The notes: generated by a model not told the origin, from the letters alone. A DNA stretch of 64,000 nt from Undibacterium umbellatum (GCF_014284125.1 NZ_JACOFX010000018.1:52967-116966), one strand, 5' to 3'. Positions 9,287-18,845 are shown, numbered from the stretch's first letter. Translations and numbers: made by a program.

Positions 9287-9610
9287 TCAATACTTCTTTA
9301 TGTTTTAAGACCAAAAAGCTCAACACAGAGACACCGAGAAAGGAAAGGCTGCTTGCAAGCCGCCTTCGTTACGCAGGCGAACGGCATACCGTTCGAAACC
9401 CCTGCTTCACCACAAAGAAGGACAGGAGAAAATCCTGGATTTTCACTGCTTCTTTTTTCTATGTGTCTCTTGATTGAGATGGCTGTTGTTCTATGTTTAC
9501 TTTGCTTTATCAGCAAAATGGAAAATTATTCAATTAACTATCTTATTCCCCTCCCCCTTCAAGAGGAGGGTTAACATTGCAGTTTAGTTTCTTTGAGAGA
9601 TTTGAAAGTT
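9287..9610. other. Intergenic region carrying dispersed repeat copy A
   Basis: This gap of 324 bases lies between ubiC and the ribonuclease gene. It holds repeat copy A at 9321-9472, which contains two small palindromes (CGAACGGCATACCGTTCG and GAAAATCCTGGATTTTC). A pyrimidine/purine hairpin lies near 9547-9572 (CCCTCC against GGAGGG). No gene was seen. Confidence 0.5.
9321..9472. repeat. Dispersed CACAGAG inverted repeat, copy A
   Basis: The left end reads CAACACAGAGACACCGAGAA and the right end is a degenerate inverted copy (TTTCTATGTGTCTCTTG). The same CACAGAGACACAGAGAAAA-like ends recur at 12265-12403 and 18638-18845, so this is one member of a dispersed intergenic family in this genome. 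Confidence 0.6.
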
Positions 9611-10177
9611 TTAACGCTTTTCAATAGTCCGCAAACCCTCAACCCCAGGCAAAAACACTTCCGTCACCTGCAAACACCCACCCTTGCGCCAGAATAAAGA
9701 ACGCCGTGCCAGCATGCTGTGCACGCCTGCCAGTTCCGGCTGTCTCGCCACGATGCGGCGTATCAGCGGGTGGCTTTGGCGTAACCTGGCGTAGTGCAAT
9801 TCACCACGGCGCACCAGGGGGTCGTTGAACAAGGTACTGCCCAAAGACTTTTCACCGAGGGCATGAAACAAGGGCCATTCGTTGGCAGTGGCACTCAGCG
9901 GGACAATGGTATGGCCGTAAACCATGGCCACACCATCGCAACGCAAAAACACTTCGCGCTCATGCACTTTCATGGCGCGGGGCAAACCTATAGCAGCATA
10001 TTCATCCTGCAAGCACACTGCCTTGTGCTGCGACAAACGCTGTACGCGAAATTGCTGACACCGTGCCACCAGCCTGGCCGTCAGCGAATCGCGGTTCGTC
10101 AACCAGTCTTGCATCAGCGCACTGGTATCAACGGCATTCACATGTGCATACCATTGCGCAGCCAACGGCCTCTGCAT
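9611..10177 (-). CDS. ubiC: Chorismate pyruvate-lyase
   Basis: The product of 188 residues matches UbiC, which converts chorismate to 4-hydroxybenzoate and pyruvate, the first step of ubiquinone synthesis. Visible features are the WLTNRDSLTARL segment near the N-terminus, HEREVFLRCDGVAMVYGHTI with the Arg that contacts substrate, LGEKSLGSTLF, ARRSLFWRKG, and the C-terminal LQVTEVFLPG containing the catalytic Glu. ATG 10177 was chosen because it puts about 25 residues before the WL motif, as in E. coli UbiC. A TTG at 10231, overlapping the upstream gene, is a possible alternative start. Confidence 0.88.
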   Translation of the reverse strand: MQRPLAAQWYAHVNAVDTSALMQDWLTNRDSLTARLVARCQQFRVQRLSQHKAVCLQDEYAAIGLPRAMKVHEREVFLRCDGVAMVYGHTIVPLSATANEWPLFHALGEKSLGSTLFNDPLVRRGELHYARLRQSHPLIRRIVARQPELAGVHSMLARRSLFWRKGGCLQVTEVFLPGVEGLRTIEKR

Positions 10178-10211
10178 TTGCTTAACTGTGCGCAAGATTG
10201 CTGATTCCAAA

Positions 10212-10784
10212 TCAAGCCCTGTCGTCCGCAAATGCCATCACCCGATCCAGATTGTCTGCAAATTCTGCAATGCCATGATCACTTCCTTCAATTACCAATT
10301 GTTTGGCACGTGGATAGTGGGTCACCATTTCGCGCCAGTCCAACACTTCATCACCGGTGGCAGCAATCAAAAAATAACGTTCTGGCTGAGTAATCTTTTC
10401 TACGGCCAGGGCGCGCAATTCAGCCACGTATTCTGCCTTGAATTCAAAGACTCTATCGCTATGGTAATAAGTCGTTACACCTACAAAGTTTTCCAAGTCA
10501 CGCGGCGGTTTGACAGCGGGGTTCAGCAAGATGGCTTTGCAGCCATATTTTTCTGCCAGCCAGGTTGCATAATAGCCACCCAGGGATGAACCTATAATGC
10601 AGATATCTTCCGCTTTGTAACCGGCCAGCAAAGCCTCGGCCTGATGTATCGCCAGCGCTGGCGAGGGTGACAGGTCGGGGCAGGCTATTTCATCGCTACG
10701 GCCCAGCTTTGCCATATGCGCGAGCATGCAGCGAGCCTTATAGGAATCTGGCGATGAACGGAAGCCGTGCAGGTAGAGGATCAT
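10212..10784 (-). CDS. YqiA-like alpha/beta hydrolase (esterase)
   Basis: The product has 190 residues and starts MILYLHGFRSSPDSYKA, the usual beginning of the YqiA/YcfP (UPF0227) esterase family. The nucleophile elbow is GSSLGGYYA, with the Ser near residue 67. The later DEVLDWREM and GSDHGIAEF supply the Asp and His of the triad. It is probably a cytoplasmic esterase of unknown natural substrate. Its ATG overlaps the mpl stop by 4 nt, so it is translationally coupled to mpl. Confidence 0.88.
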   Translation of the reverse strand: MILYLHGFRSSPDSYKARCMLAHMAKLGRSDEIACPDLSPSPALAIHQAEALLAGYKAEDICIIGSSLGGYYATWLAEKYGCKAILLNPAVKPPRDLENFVGVTTYYHSDRVFEFKAEYVAELRALAVEKITQPERYFLIAATGDEVLDWREMVTHYPRAKQLVIEGSDHGIAEFADNLDRVMAFADDRA

Positions 10785-12196
10785 GCTGCAATCGCCTGAT
10801 TACCGGCTTGATTATCAGCCTGCTGGGCACGGTCTTGCAGCGCATCCAGCAATTTCTGGTGGACGCCGCCAAAGCCGCCATTACTCATGATGAGTACATG
10901 GTCGCCTGCTTTTGCCTTGTTAACAATGTCTTGCACCAGTTCATCTATCTTGTGATGGCAGGCAACTTTATCACCCAACGGTGCCAGTGCTTCAGCGAGA
11001 TCCCAGCCGAGGGCGGATTTACCCTCTTTTTCACCAAAGCCGAATACCAGGTCGGCGTATTTCAGACTGCCTGGCAGGGCTTGCTTCATGGTACCCAGCT
11101 TCATGGTATTCGAGCGTGGCTCCAGCACAGCCAGGATACGTGCACCGCCGACTTTGCGACGCAAGCCTTCGACCGTGGTGGCAACCGCAGTAGGATGATG
11201 AGCAAAATCGTCAATGACGGTAACGCCATCAGCCATGCCGCGCACTTCCATACGACGCTTGACGCTGACAAACTGTGCCAGGGCTTCTATCGAAATTTCT
11301 GGCGTGACACCGACATGGCGGGCTGCGGCGATCGCGGCCAGTGCATTCTGGCGATTATGCTCGCCGTTCAGATTCCATTGCACCCGGCCTTGCAACTGAT
11401 CATTGAAATACACATCAAAGTCTTCGCCTTCTTGCATAACCAGACGCCAGGCCTGGTCATTGCCAAAGAATTCTTTTTCGCTCCAGCAGCCGCGTTTCAG
11501 GACCCGTTCCAGTGATTCATTATTGCCATTCACGATCAAGCGACCTACGCCAGGCACTGTGCGCACCAGGTGATGAAACTGGGTTTCTATTGCCGTAACA
11601 TCCGGGAAGATGTCGGCATGGTCATATTCCAGATTGTTGAGCACGGCAGTTTTGGCATGGTAATGCACAAACTTGCTGCGCTTGTCGAAGAAGGCGGTAT
11701 CGTATTCGTCAGCCTCGATGACAAAAAAGTCAGAAGCATGGTTGCCCCACAAGCGAGCCGAGATACCAAAGTTCAGTGGTACACCACCGATCAAAAAGCC
11801 TGGCGCATAACCAGCATATTCCAGGATCCAGGCCAGCATGGCCGATGTGGTTGTTTTACCATGTGTTCCTGCGACAGCGAGTACCCACTTGTCACGCAGG
11901 ATATGTTCGCCCATCCATTGCGGGCCTGATACATAGGGCAAGCCACGGTTGAGTATTTCTTCCATCAGCGGGTTGCCGCGCGAGACTACATTGCCTATGA
12001 CATATAAATCCGGTTCCAGCGTTATCTGTTCAGCTCCAAAGCCCTGAGTCAGGCTGATACCTTGAGATTCGAGCTGGGTGCTCATGGGCGGATAGACATT
12101 GGCATCACAGCCCGTCACAGTATGACCTGCTTCTTTTGCCAACACGGCCAGGCCACCCATGAAAGTGCCGCAGATACCTAAAATATGAATATGCAT
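10781..12196 (-). CDS. mpl: UDP-N-acetylmuramate:L-Ala-gamma-D-Glu-meso-DAP ligase
   Basis: The 471-residue Mur-ligase family enzyme joins the recycled tripeptide L-Ala-gamma-D-Glu-meso-diaminopimelate to UDP-MurNAc in peptidoglycan recycling. The sequence starts MHIHILGICGTFMGGLAVLAKEAGH, the characteristic Mpl N-terminal Rossmann motif. It carries the P-loop AGTHGKTTTSAMLAW (about 110), ADEYDTAFFDKRSKF, and GEHNRQNALAAIAAA. DDFAHHPTAV and EPRSNTMKLGTM distinguish Mpl from MurC. It is the first gene of mpl-yqiA-like-ubiC. Its promoter must lie in the short divergent gap that also holds repeat copy B. Confidence 0.96.
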   Translation of the reverse strand: MHIHILGICGTFMGGLAVLAKEAGHTVTGCDANVYPPMSTQLESQGISLTQGFGAEQITLEPDLYVIGNVVSRGNPLMEEILNRGLPYVSGPQWMGEHILRDKWVLAVAGTHGKTTTSAMLAWILEYAGYAPGFLIGGVPLNFGISARLWGNHASDFFVIEADEYDTAFFDKRSKFVHYHAKTAVLNNLEYDHADIFPDVTAIETQFHHLVRTVPGVGRLIVNGNNESLERVLKRGCWSEKEFFGNDQAWRLVMQEGEDFDVYFNDQLQGRVQWNLNGEHNRQNALAAIAAARHVGVTPEISIEALAQFVSVKRRMEVRGMADGVTVIDDFAHHPTAVATTVEGLRRKVGGARILAVLEPRSNTMKLGTMKQALPGSLKYADLVFGFGEKEGKSALGWDLAEALAPLGDKVACHHKIDELVQDIVNKAKAGDHVLIMSNGGFGGVHQKLLDALQDRAQQADNQAGNQAIAA

Positions 12197-12264
12197 AATT
12201 GAACTAAATTCCAGAATCTCGCAATTCTACCTGAGAGAAGCCCTAGTAAGCAGTGTTCTTAAAA

Positions 12265-12403
12265 CCTCTCAACACAGAGAGACAGAGAGACAGAGCCACA
12301 GAGGCTCACAGAGAAAATCAAAACATGCAAAAAATGCTAAGCCTTTATAACTTTTGCCTTTCTATTGTATTTCTCTGTGTCTCTGTGCCTCTGTGTTGAG
12401 AGG
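12265..12403. repeat. Dispersed CACAGAG inverted repeat, copy B
   Basis: The ends CCTCTCAACACAGAG (12265-12279) and CTCTGTGTTGAGAGG (12389-12403) are a perfect 15-bp inverted repeat. Inside them, CAGAGA and CACAGAG motifs repeat on both arms and then a 40-base AT-rich centre follows. The element fills the divergent promoter region between mpl and the gene at 12437, so both promoters lie beside or inside it. It is related to copies at 9321 and 18638. Confidence 0.75.
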
Positions 12404-12436
12404 TCTTCTTTTTTGGATTTGCCCTTAGTTTAAGTT

Positions 12437-13048
12437 ATGATTACTGACATGATGATCCATACACCTAATGAAGCAGAGAACCTGCGAGCTGAGATTGCTG
12501 CGCTGGCAGCGCGCATGATTGCGGAGGATGGGGCCGACTATGCCTCAGCCAAGCGCAAGGCAGCCAAACAGTTACTGGGCAACCATAAAGTCAAGGGCGA
12601 TGTCCTGCCTGACAATGCCCAGATAGAGCAGGAAGTACGCGAATACAATGAATTGTTCTTTGGCGACACCCAGCCACAGCGATTATTGCACTTGCGTCAA
12701 CTTGCGCTTGAACTTATGGAAGAGCTGGAACGCTACTGCCCTTATCTGGTTGGCGCGGTGCTGAATGGAACGGCAGGCAATCATTCCGACATCCACCTGC
12801 ATTTATTTGCTGACAACACTAAGGAAGTTGCTATTTACTTATTAAATAAGGACGTGCAATTCGAGGTGTCAGAAAGTTTCAATAATCGCAACGAAAGCAT
12901 AGAAACCCTGAGCTTCATGTACAAAAACGAAGGCGTACATCTGGTCTTGCAAGACCAGGATGCCATACGCAGCGGCCATGGAAGGAGTACGGAGCGCGCG
13001 AATGCGGCTGGCTTGCGGGCGATACTGGCAGAAGCAGAAACTGAATAA
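12437..13048 (+). CDS. Conserved hypothetical protein (possible nucleotidyltransferase-like fold)
   Basis: The 203-residue product is soluble and acidic. The first 70 residues are helical (EAENLRAEIAALAARMIAED, SAKRKAAKQLLG). The central segment CPYLVGAVLNGTAGNHSDIHLHLFADNTKEVAIYLLNK has a G-T...S-D-I-H-L-H-L spacing reminiscent of minimal nucleotidyltransferases, but the expected GS-x10-DxD is not intact, so I claim no activity. It is divergent from mpl, a pairing I recall from other Burkholderiales. ATG codons at 12449 and 12452 are alternative starts. Confidence 0.7.
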   Translation: MITDMMIHTPNEAENLRAEIAALAARMIAEDGADYASAKRKAAKQLLGNHKVKGDVLPDNAQIEQEVREYNELFFGDTQPQRLLHLRQLALELMEELERYCPYLVGAVLNGTAGNHSDIHLHLFADNTKEVAIYLLNKDVQFEVSESFNNRNESIETLSFMYKNEGVHLVLQDQDAIRSGHGRSTERANAAGLRAILAEAETE

Positions 13049-13227
13049 AGGCCTGCCTGAATATCAGAATGCCATGCTTGATTTGTAGAGCCATGCTCAC
13101 CGGGGCAGCGGGCACCAATACAAAGCAGTAGAGGAAAGCAACTTGCATGGAAAATTGGCAATGTCGTTGCAGCTTGTGGCATCGTACACAAGCAACTATT
13201 TGCTTTTGCTCCACTAAACTTGCCTTC

Positions 13228-14295
13228 TTATTTCTGCTCCATTGCTGCCGCCACTTCCCTGAAACGTGCGATACGCTCTTCCGTAGCCGGATGACTGGAG
13301 GCGTAGCCATAGACGGTGCGTAACCATTTGGGCGTCGCCTCTACCCCGGATCGTTTGCGACGCTTGCTCATGTCTTCCAGCACATTTGCCAGATGCTTGG
13401 GCGAAATACCTTTTTGCGTGAGTGCGGCAATGGCATAGGTATCAGCCTCGATTTCCATTTCCCGGCTGTATTCCTGACCGACCAGAGCTGCCGGGGCAAG
13501 GGCTGCGACTGAACTAAAATCACCGAACAGGCTCCCCACAGCAACAGTGACCAAACCTTTGTGCACCAAGCGGCGCATGGCATGGCGGTTTTGTATATGG
13601 CCTATTTCATGTGCCAGTACACCTGATAATTCATCTGCCAGCGCATTTGTCAATTGATTGCCACTATTGCCAACGATGAGCGTGACTAACTGATCTGTCA
13701 CGACTACCGTCCCGCCCGGCAGGGCAAAGGCATTGGCACCAATTTCTGGCGCATCACGCACTTCCAGATGAATAGGGACAGCTGAATCTTCAGGACGCAG
13801 GCGGCGAATTAATTGCTCGGCCTGCGCAATCGTGCGGTCATCAAGCTTGCTCGGCTTCAGCAGGACCTGGTCAAGTAAATTGATGATCTCGCTACCAAGC
13901 GCACGCTCATAACTGACGGGAACAAACGAAGCGATCTTGTCTGCCAATACTGGCATCCCCCATTTATACCCAGAGAACACGATACCAGCCATGACGATAA
14001 TAGCCAGCAAGGCTGCCTGCCATTTGTGCTGCCAGCGTTGTATGGTAGATGGTGAGTAGCCAAGGTGGGTCAGCAGATTTTGCTTGTCGGCCTGCGCATA
14101 AATTTCGCAATGGCTGCCATCTGCAAAATTCAATATGCAGGGGGCATCCTGGAAAGGTTCTTCCAGTTGCATCTGGTTTTTATCTACCTGACGGTCGATG
14201 CCCTCTCCAGTCAGACTGATACCGCTAGCTTGGAAATGCAGAACTACCTTATGCAGCATAGCCTGGCGATGATCAAAATAATGTGCTTGTATCAT
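13228..14295 (-). CDS. M48-family membrane metalloprotease
   Basis: The product of 355 residues has an N-terminal beta-rich domain (1-80), a transmembrane helix (about 92-112) and an M48 peptidase domain. The zinc motif HEIGH is at 229-233 and the third ligand lies in EYSREMEIEADTYA. SSHPATEERIARF is the usual M48 C-terminal signature. It is likely an inner-membrane protease with its active site outside the cytoplasm, in the style of the BepA/LoiP/YcaL group. It is 9 nt downstream of the YjgN-like gene and probably co-transcribed with it. Confidence 0.9.
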   Translation of the reverse strand: MIQAHYFDHRQAMLHKVVLHFQASGISLTGEGIDRQVDKNQMQLEEPFQDAPCILNFADGSHCEIYAQADKQNLLTHLGYSPSTIQRWQHKWQAALLAIIVMAGIVFSGYKWGMPVLADKIASFVPVSYERALGSEIINLLDQVLLKPSKLDDRTIAQAEQLIRRLRPEDSAVPIHLEVRDAPEIGANAFALPGGTVVVTDQLVTLIVGNSGNQLTNALADELSGVLAHEIGHIQNRHAMRRLVHKGLVTVAVGSLFGDFSSVAALAPAALVGQEYSREMEIEADTYAIAALTQKGISPKHLANVLEDMSKRRKRSGVEATPKWLRTVYGYASSHPATEERIARFREVAAAMEQK

Positions 14296-14304
14296 AAATG
14301 CTCT

Positions 14305-15561
14305 CTACCAGGACAAATCAAAACCAAACAAATCTGCACTACTGTCGCCGCTGGCTTGACCAACCTGCCCTGACTTTCCTGCCTGAGCAACTTGTGCATG
14401 CTGCATTGCCAGTAATTGCTCAAGGCCAACAGCTTTCAAACTGACATGTTGCAAACGGAAACGGTAAACATTCACCACTGCAAAAGGTCGGTATAAACCC
14501 AGCGTCAGCAGTGTCAGGAACAGGTTTTTCATTTGCAGAAAATAATAGGCTTTGTAAGGCAGGTGCGAGTCTATTTCCACTCCAGGGAAGCGAGTGGCAT
14601 TCCAGGACTTATTCCAGATTTTGACTTGCAGCAGTGTGCTGCCACTGAGGAAGATGGCATAAGCAAGCAAGACGACCAGAAATCCCGCTGGAATCAAAAC
14701 CCAGCTATAGGCTTCCATAAAAATTCTATAGCTCTCTGCGGCATGATTTTTGAAGGAAGCAAAGAAGATCGCAGTGCCCATACCGACCAGCATGACAAAG
14801 ATCAGCAAGCTCAGGCCAATGATGAAATAAGACAGGAAAAAAGACCCTTTGGTAAGGCTGCAACTACTCTTTATTCCGGCAACAGCAAGCCCGTTGTGCT
14901 GGTACATGCGCATGCGCGCATGCAACCAGGGCCAGCTTAAATAAGGGATGAATGCGAACACCATGATGCCAGGCTTATGTGGTATCAACACACCGAGTAA
15001 ACCCGGCAATAACACCACCAGGCCAACCGGCAAGTAGGTAGCATAAGCGCCAGCTAGCGTGCCATGAAATTGACAACGCAGGCCCATATAACTGGTATTA
15101 CGCAAGCGGAAACGCAAAGCACTACGCATCATCCATGGCACACCCAGCAAGAAAATAGCAAACAGACTGAGCGCCAGCGCTTTGGAAAACGTGAACAGGT
15201 AGTGATAGCAAAACAGCAGTAGCACTGCAATGATCCGGCCACGAAATATGGTCATAGGATCGCCATGAAAATTGAAGGCCGCTCCGTTTAGCTGCGTATT
15301 GCGGTCAAAATACTTGAGCCGTCGCACCTTGGCCCAGGCAGAATAAATACCCAGGGTTGCCAGACTCAGGCACAGATTGACGATCCAGATGCGGAAGTAT
15401 TCTTTTCCTGTGCCTGTAAATGAAGGCTGGTATTCAGTCTGCTGTTCTATGATCTCTGCAGAATCGGCGACGGCCGTATCAGCATGTTCTGGAAAAGTCG
15501 TGGCGGCCAGATTCTCTGGCGCAAGCTGCCACCTACCTGTGGCCTCGGTTTGTATTTGCAT
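14305..15561 (-). CDS. YjgN/DUF898-family inner-membrane protein
   Basis: The 418-residue product has a short soluble N-terminus and then SFTGTGKEYFRIWIVNLCLS and LGIYSAWAKVRRLKYFDRNT, the defining start of the DUF898 (YjgN) family. At least six hydrophobic helices follow. A second YSAWAK-like unit (LGLYRPFAVVNVYRFR) lies near residue 370, suggesting the internal duplication usual for the family. The function is unknown. The pairing with an M48 protease is common, and the two may act together in the envelope. Confidence 0.85.
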   Translation of the reverse strand: MQIQTEATGRWQLAPENLAATTFPEHADTAVADSAEIIEQQTEYQPSFTGTGKEYFRIWIVNLCLSLATLGIYSAWAKVRRLKYFDRNTQLNGAAFNFHGDPMTIFRGRIIAVLLLFCYHYLFTFSKALALSLFAIFLLGVPWMMRSALRFRLRNTSYMGLRCQFHGTLAGAYATYLPVGLVVLLPGLLGVLIPHKPGIMVFAFIPYLSWPWLHARMRMYQHNGLAVAGIKSSCSLTKGSFFLSYFIIGLSLLIFVMLVGMGTAIFFASFKNHAAESYRIFMEAYSWVLIPAGFLVVLLAYAIFLSGSTLLQVKIWNKSWNATRFPGVEIDSHLPYKAYYFLQMKNLFLTLLTLGLYRPFAVVNVYRFRLQHVSLKAVGLEQLLAMQHAQVAQAGKSGQVGQASGDSSADLFGFDLSW

Positions 15562-15856
15562 GCCTGAATTCTTTGTGATCTATCCGACTTATTGACAATT
15601 TCCCGCCGTGTTGGCAGAGACATCAAAAATAACATAAAATTAGCATTTTTGTAAGATTTTGTTACATCGAAAGAGTAGAAACTTTTGACATGGCGATGGA
15701 AGACATCATCTGCCAAGCACATGGCAATAAAGGTGGCTGACACGGCACGCCAGCTTGGCTGCAGTATTGCGTAAATATGTTCAGGCTTCAGTGATGAAAT
15801 GCTTGCTGAACACGGCCATTTCCATCAGGTCGATTGCCACGGCAAATCATGGCATC

Positions 15857-17662
15857 TCAAGGATAAAACACACCGACATGAAAGCCCGCTGCCTTGACTG
15901 CCGGCAGTTCAAAATACAGCTTGATGTTTTGTTCACCGCCTGCGGCAAAGCCTTTTTCCAGCTTGTCTTTTTCGGTCAGGTAATCAGCGGGTGTAAAGGC
16001 GCGCTGCAGCAGAGGCTTGTCTTTGATGTCGTTCAGGACCAGTTCGATATTCGGCCAGGTTTGTGCCACATCACTCTGGTTTTGTATTTGCATGACCAGC
16101 ATAAAGACATTGCGTTCCGGTGCCAGGTTTTGCAATTCATTGGAATCGACGACTATCTTTTCTATCTGAGCAGGCAAAGTCACCTGGCAATTCAGATAGG
16201 TGCATGCCTGCAGCAACCAGGGCTTGCTTTGAGGTAGACGGGCCGCCAGCTGATTGCGCAAAATGTAGGCAGACTGAGCCAGCAAGAGCGGCATTAGCAA
16301 GACTATCATCAGCACCAGCATGATATTGGCCATGCGTTTGCGGCCACGCTGCTTTTCTGCCTGGATGACAAAATTGGGCTTTTCTTGCTCTACTTCCGGA
16401 TCGCTGCTGGAATCCTCACTAATGGCAGCCTGCCTGGCCAGAGCAGATTCTGCATTCCCTAAATGCGGCTCCTTGCCTGCTACTTCTTCGACAGCATCAT
16501 TGAGTGAAACTGCATCGCCAGGTTCGGCAACATCGCCATGGTCTTTGTGACGCCACACCTTGCTGATACTGCTTGCTGACAGCATTTCAGTGGCTGCAAA
16601 CTCATTTGCCTTATCGTCTGCCTTGTCATTTGTCCGGGCAATTTTTTCATTTGTCTCTTCCGACACTTCACTTACTGACCAGTCGGCAGTGGGCGGGTCC
16701 ATCAGCGCGGCCCGGGTTTCCAGCTCCATACGGGCAATATCGGTCTCGTGCACTTCTTCAACTGGCAAAAAGAAACCGCCATCCCCCAAATCAAAATCGA
16801 GTGCCGATGAAGTACCGAGTGTGGGCTCTTGCCTGGAGACTGCTTCGGCTTTGTGAACGACGTGCTTGGCTACAGCAGATTGCTCTGCCGCTGCCGGGAC
16901 AGGCTTCACCAATTGTGGAGCAGCTATAGTACTGGCAACTGGCGCTGGCGATATTGACTGGACTGGGTTTACTGCGGCCTTGACATCCCTGGGCATGTCA
17001 AAAGTCTCTGCCTCAAATTCCAGTTCTGCTTTGCTAATGGCGGCCAGTACTTCAGTAGCTGGCCTGGCAGTAGCACTACCTGGTTTGCCGACAGGTGCAG
17101 GTCTTTCAGGCGGCGCCAGACTGTCGGGCAAGATCGCGTTGTCTTCCGGCAGCGCGGCTGGCGGAAAAAAGCGGCCAACAGGAGCAACGGGGGGCGGCGG
17201 AATAATCCGCGTTTGCTCGAAATCCGGTTCGGGTTCTATCAGCGATGCCAGGTATTCTTCTGTTACTGGTTTGGCTTCGGTTTTATCTTCCGTTTTGTTT
17301 TCTGCTACAGCTTTGCTGACAGTAGCAGGTATGACAGGTTTTGCTGTTGGTGCTGATATTGGCTGTGCTGCACTGACTTGCGGCTTGGCTGGCGCAACGG
17401 GTGTGACTGGTTTAACACTGGCCGCTGCTATCACTGGAGCAACGACAGGTGATGCTGCCGTCAAACTTGTGGCGCTTGCCACGTTTGCTGGCTTGGTGGC
17501 CGCAGGTACAGGTTTTTGCCCTTCGCCAGGCAACAGGTTTTCAACAGCATTAAAGGTTTGCTGGCATGAGCCACAGCGCACCAGGCCCGCATGCAATTTC
17601 AACTGATCATTGGCTACCTTGAAGGCAGTCTGACAGTGGGGGCAGCGGGTCGCCAGTGCCAT
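15857..17662 (-). CDS. Zinc-ribbon and DUF3426 membrane protein
   Basis: The 601-residue product begins with an MJ0042-type zinc ribbon, CPHCQTAF...CGSCQQTF (four Cys between about 8 and 36). A long Pro/Ala/Thr-rich and then acidic low-complexity region follows (about 50-430). One transmembrane helix lies near 445-468, after a basic KQRGRKR stretch. The C-terminal DUF3426 domain (about 480-601) ends VKAAGFHVGVFYP. It lies 7 nt after prmA. The zinc ribbon should face the cytoplasm and DUF3426 the periplasm. The role is unknown. The middle is probably disordered. Confidence 0.88.
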   Translation of the reverse strand: MALATRCPHCQTAFKVANDQLKLHAGLVRCGSCQQTFNAVENLLPGEGQKPVPAATKPANVASATSLTAASPVVAPVIAAASVKPVTPVAPAKPQVSAAQPISAPTAKPVIPATVSKAVAENKTEDKTEAKPVTEEYLASLIEPEPDFEQTRIIPPPPVAPVGRFFPPAALPEDNAILPDSLAPPERPAPVGKPGSATARPATEVLAAISKAELEFEAETFDMPRDVKAAVNPVQSISPAPVASTIAAPQLVKPVPAAAEQSAVAKHVVHKAEAVSRQEPTLGTSSALDFDLGDGGFFLPVEEVHETDIARMELETRAALMDPPTADWSVSEVSEETNEKIARTNDKADDKANEFAATEMLSASSISKVWRHKDHGDVAEPGDAVSLNDAVEEVAGKEPHLGNAESALARQAAISEDSSSDPEVEQEKPNFVIQAEKQRGRKRMANIMLVLMIVLLMPLLLAQSAYILRNQLAARLPQSKPWLLQACTYLNCQVTLPAQIEKIVVDSNELQNLAPERNVFMLVMQIQNQSDVAQTWPNIELVLNDIKDKPLLQRAFTPADYLTEKDKLEKGFAAGGEQNIKLYFELPAVKAAGFHVGVFYP

Positions 17663-17669
17663 AGTCGCC

Positions 17670-18581
17670 TCAGTTACTCAAAGAGCCCGACAACGCGACC
17701 CAGCCTTCATGCTCAGCCCAGACTGTGAGCTTGATGAAAGGCGCATACGCTTCTGCCACTTCTTCAGCCTGCCTTGCCAGCACGCCTGAGAGTATCAGCG
17801 ACCCACCAGATGCCACACGGCCAGCCAGCATCGGTGCCATCAGTTTCAAGGGGCTGGACAGGATATTGGCCACGACCACATCAAATTTCTGCGATGCCGG
17901 ATGGGCTGCACCAAAACCTTCAGGCAACGCATATTCGATCTGGCAGTTATTGCGTTCAGCATTGAAGTTGGCAGATTCTATGGCTTGCGGATCAATATCC
18001 ACACCGATGACATTGGCCGCTCCCAGCTTGCTGGCGACCATGGCCAGAATGCCGGAACCGCAGCCATAATCCAGCACCGACAGATCCTTGGGCGCATGCG
18101 CTTCCAGCCATTCCATGCATAGTTTGGTGGTCGGATGGCTGCCAGTACCAAAGGCCAGGCCAGGATCAAGTTCCAGGATCAGGGCATCAGGATCAGGCGC
18201 ATCATGCCAGCTAGGGACGACCCAGATATTCTTGCCGATATGGATAGGGGCAAATTGTGATTGCGTCAGTCGCACCCAGTCTTGCTCTTCCACATTGCGG
18301 GTGATGTAGGCTGGCACAACAGTCAGGCCGATGGCAGCGGCAGCTTCAGCCACCAGTTCAGCATGATCCGCATCGATATCAGCGAGTGCAACTACGCGAC
18401 TGCGGTCCCAGGCAGCTTCATCAGGCTCCATGCCGGGTTCGCCAAACAGCGGTCGTTCAGCATCCGTACCTTCATCGGCGTCTTCTACGGAAACCGACAA
18501 GGCACCCGCATCCATCAGAGCATCCGACAAAGCCTCAGCCTGCTCGCGCGCTACTTCTATGACTATTTCTATCCAGCCCAT
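17670..18581 (-). CDS. prmA: Ribosomal protein L11 methyltransferase
   Basis: The 303-residue protein is an S-adenosylmethionine-dependent methyltransferase that trimethylates ribosomal protein L11. The N-terminal L11-binding domain starts MGWIEIVIEVAREQAEALSD. The catalytic domain has GLAFGTGSHPTTKLCMEWL, then the SAM motif VLDYGCGSGILAMVASKLG, GVDIDPQAIESA and FDVVVANILSSPL with the NIL motif typical of PrmA. Length is standard. It is followed at once by the DUF3426 gene and separated from accC by a repeat-rich gap of 455 bases. Confidence 0.96.
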   Translation of the reverse strand: MGWIEIVIEVAREQAEALSDALMDAGALSVSVEDADEGTDAERPLFGEPGMEPDEAAWDRSRVVALADIDADHAELVAEAAAAIGLTVVPAYITRNVEEQDWVRLTQSQFAPIHIGKNIWVVPSWHDAPDPDALILELDPGLAFGTGSHPTTKLCMEWLEAHAPKDLSVLDYGCGSGILAMVASKLGAANVIGVDIDPQAIESANFNAERNNCQIEYALPEGFGAAHPASQKFDVVVANILSSPLKLMAPMLAGRVASGGSLILSGVLARQAEEVAEAYAPFIKLTVWAEHEGWVALSGSLSN

Positions 18582-18637
18582 ATTGCTACTTTCTTATACG
18601 ACGTTATTACTTCCAGAAACCTCAAGACCCAAGAGCG

Positions 18638-18845
18638 CACCACAGAGACACTGAGACACAGAGAAAATCAAGAGAAAAAATTCATCATCGACATAAACGC
18701 TGTGCTCTTCAACAATTTGGAATTGCGGTGCTTATTTAATTTAATACGTTAAAACATCTCAATAGCAAAAAGCTTACCACAGAGGTTCTATAACAAAGCC
18801 AAAAGCACAGGGAAAAACTTGTGTTTTCTCTGTGCTTCTTTCTGA
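18638..18845. repeat. Dispersed CACAGAG inverted repeat, copy C
   Basis: The left arm reads CACCACAGAGACACTGAGAC followed by ACAGAGAAAATCA. The right side carries TTTTCTCTGTGCTTC, an inverted version, and a second CCACAGAGG lies inside at about 18777-18785. The arms are like those at 9321-9472 and 12265-12403. Confidence 0.6.

Noticed and set aside
10667..11515. 282-codon plus-strand frame opposite mpl
   Set aside because: Antisense to strongly supported mpl and rich in Cys, Gln and His as shadow frames are.
15562..15856. Small gene in the gap before the YjgN-like gene
   Set aside because: Frames there are short, overlap the neighbouring start and have no ribosome site or motif.
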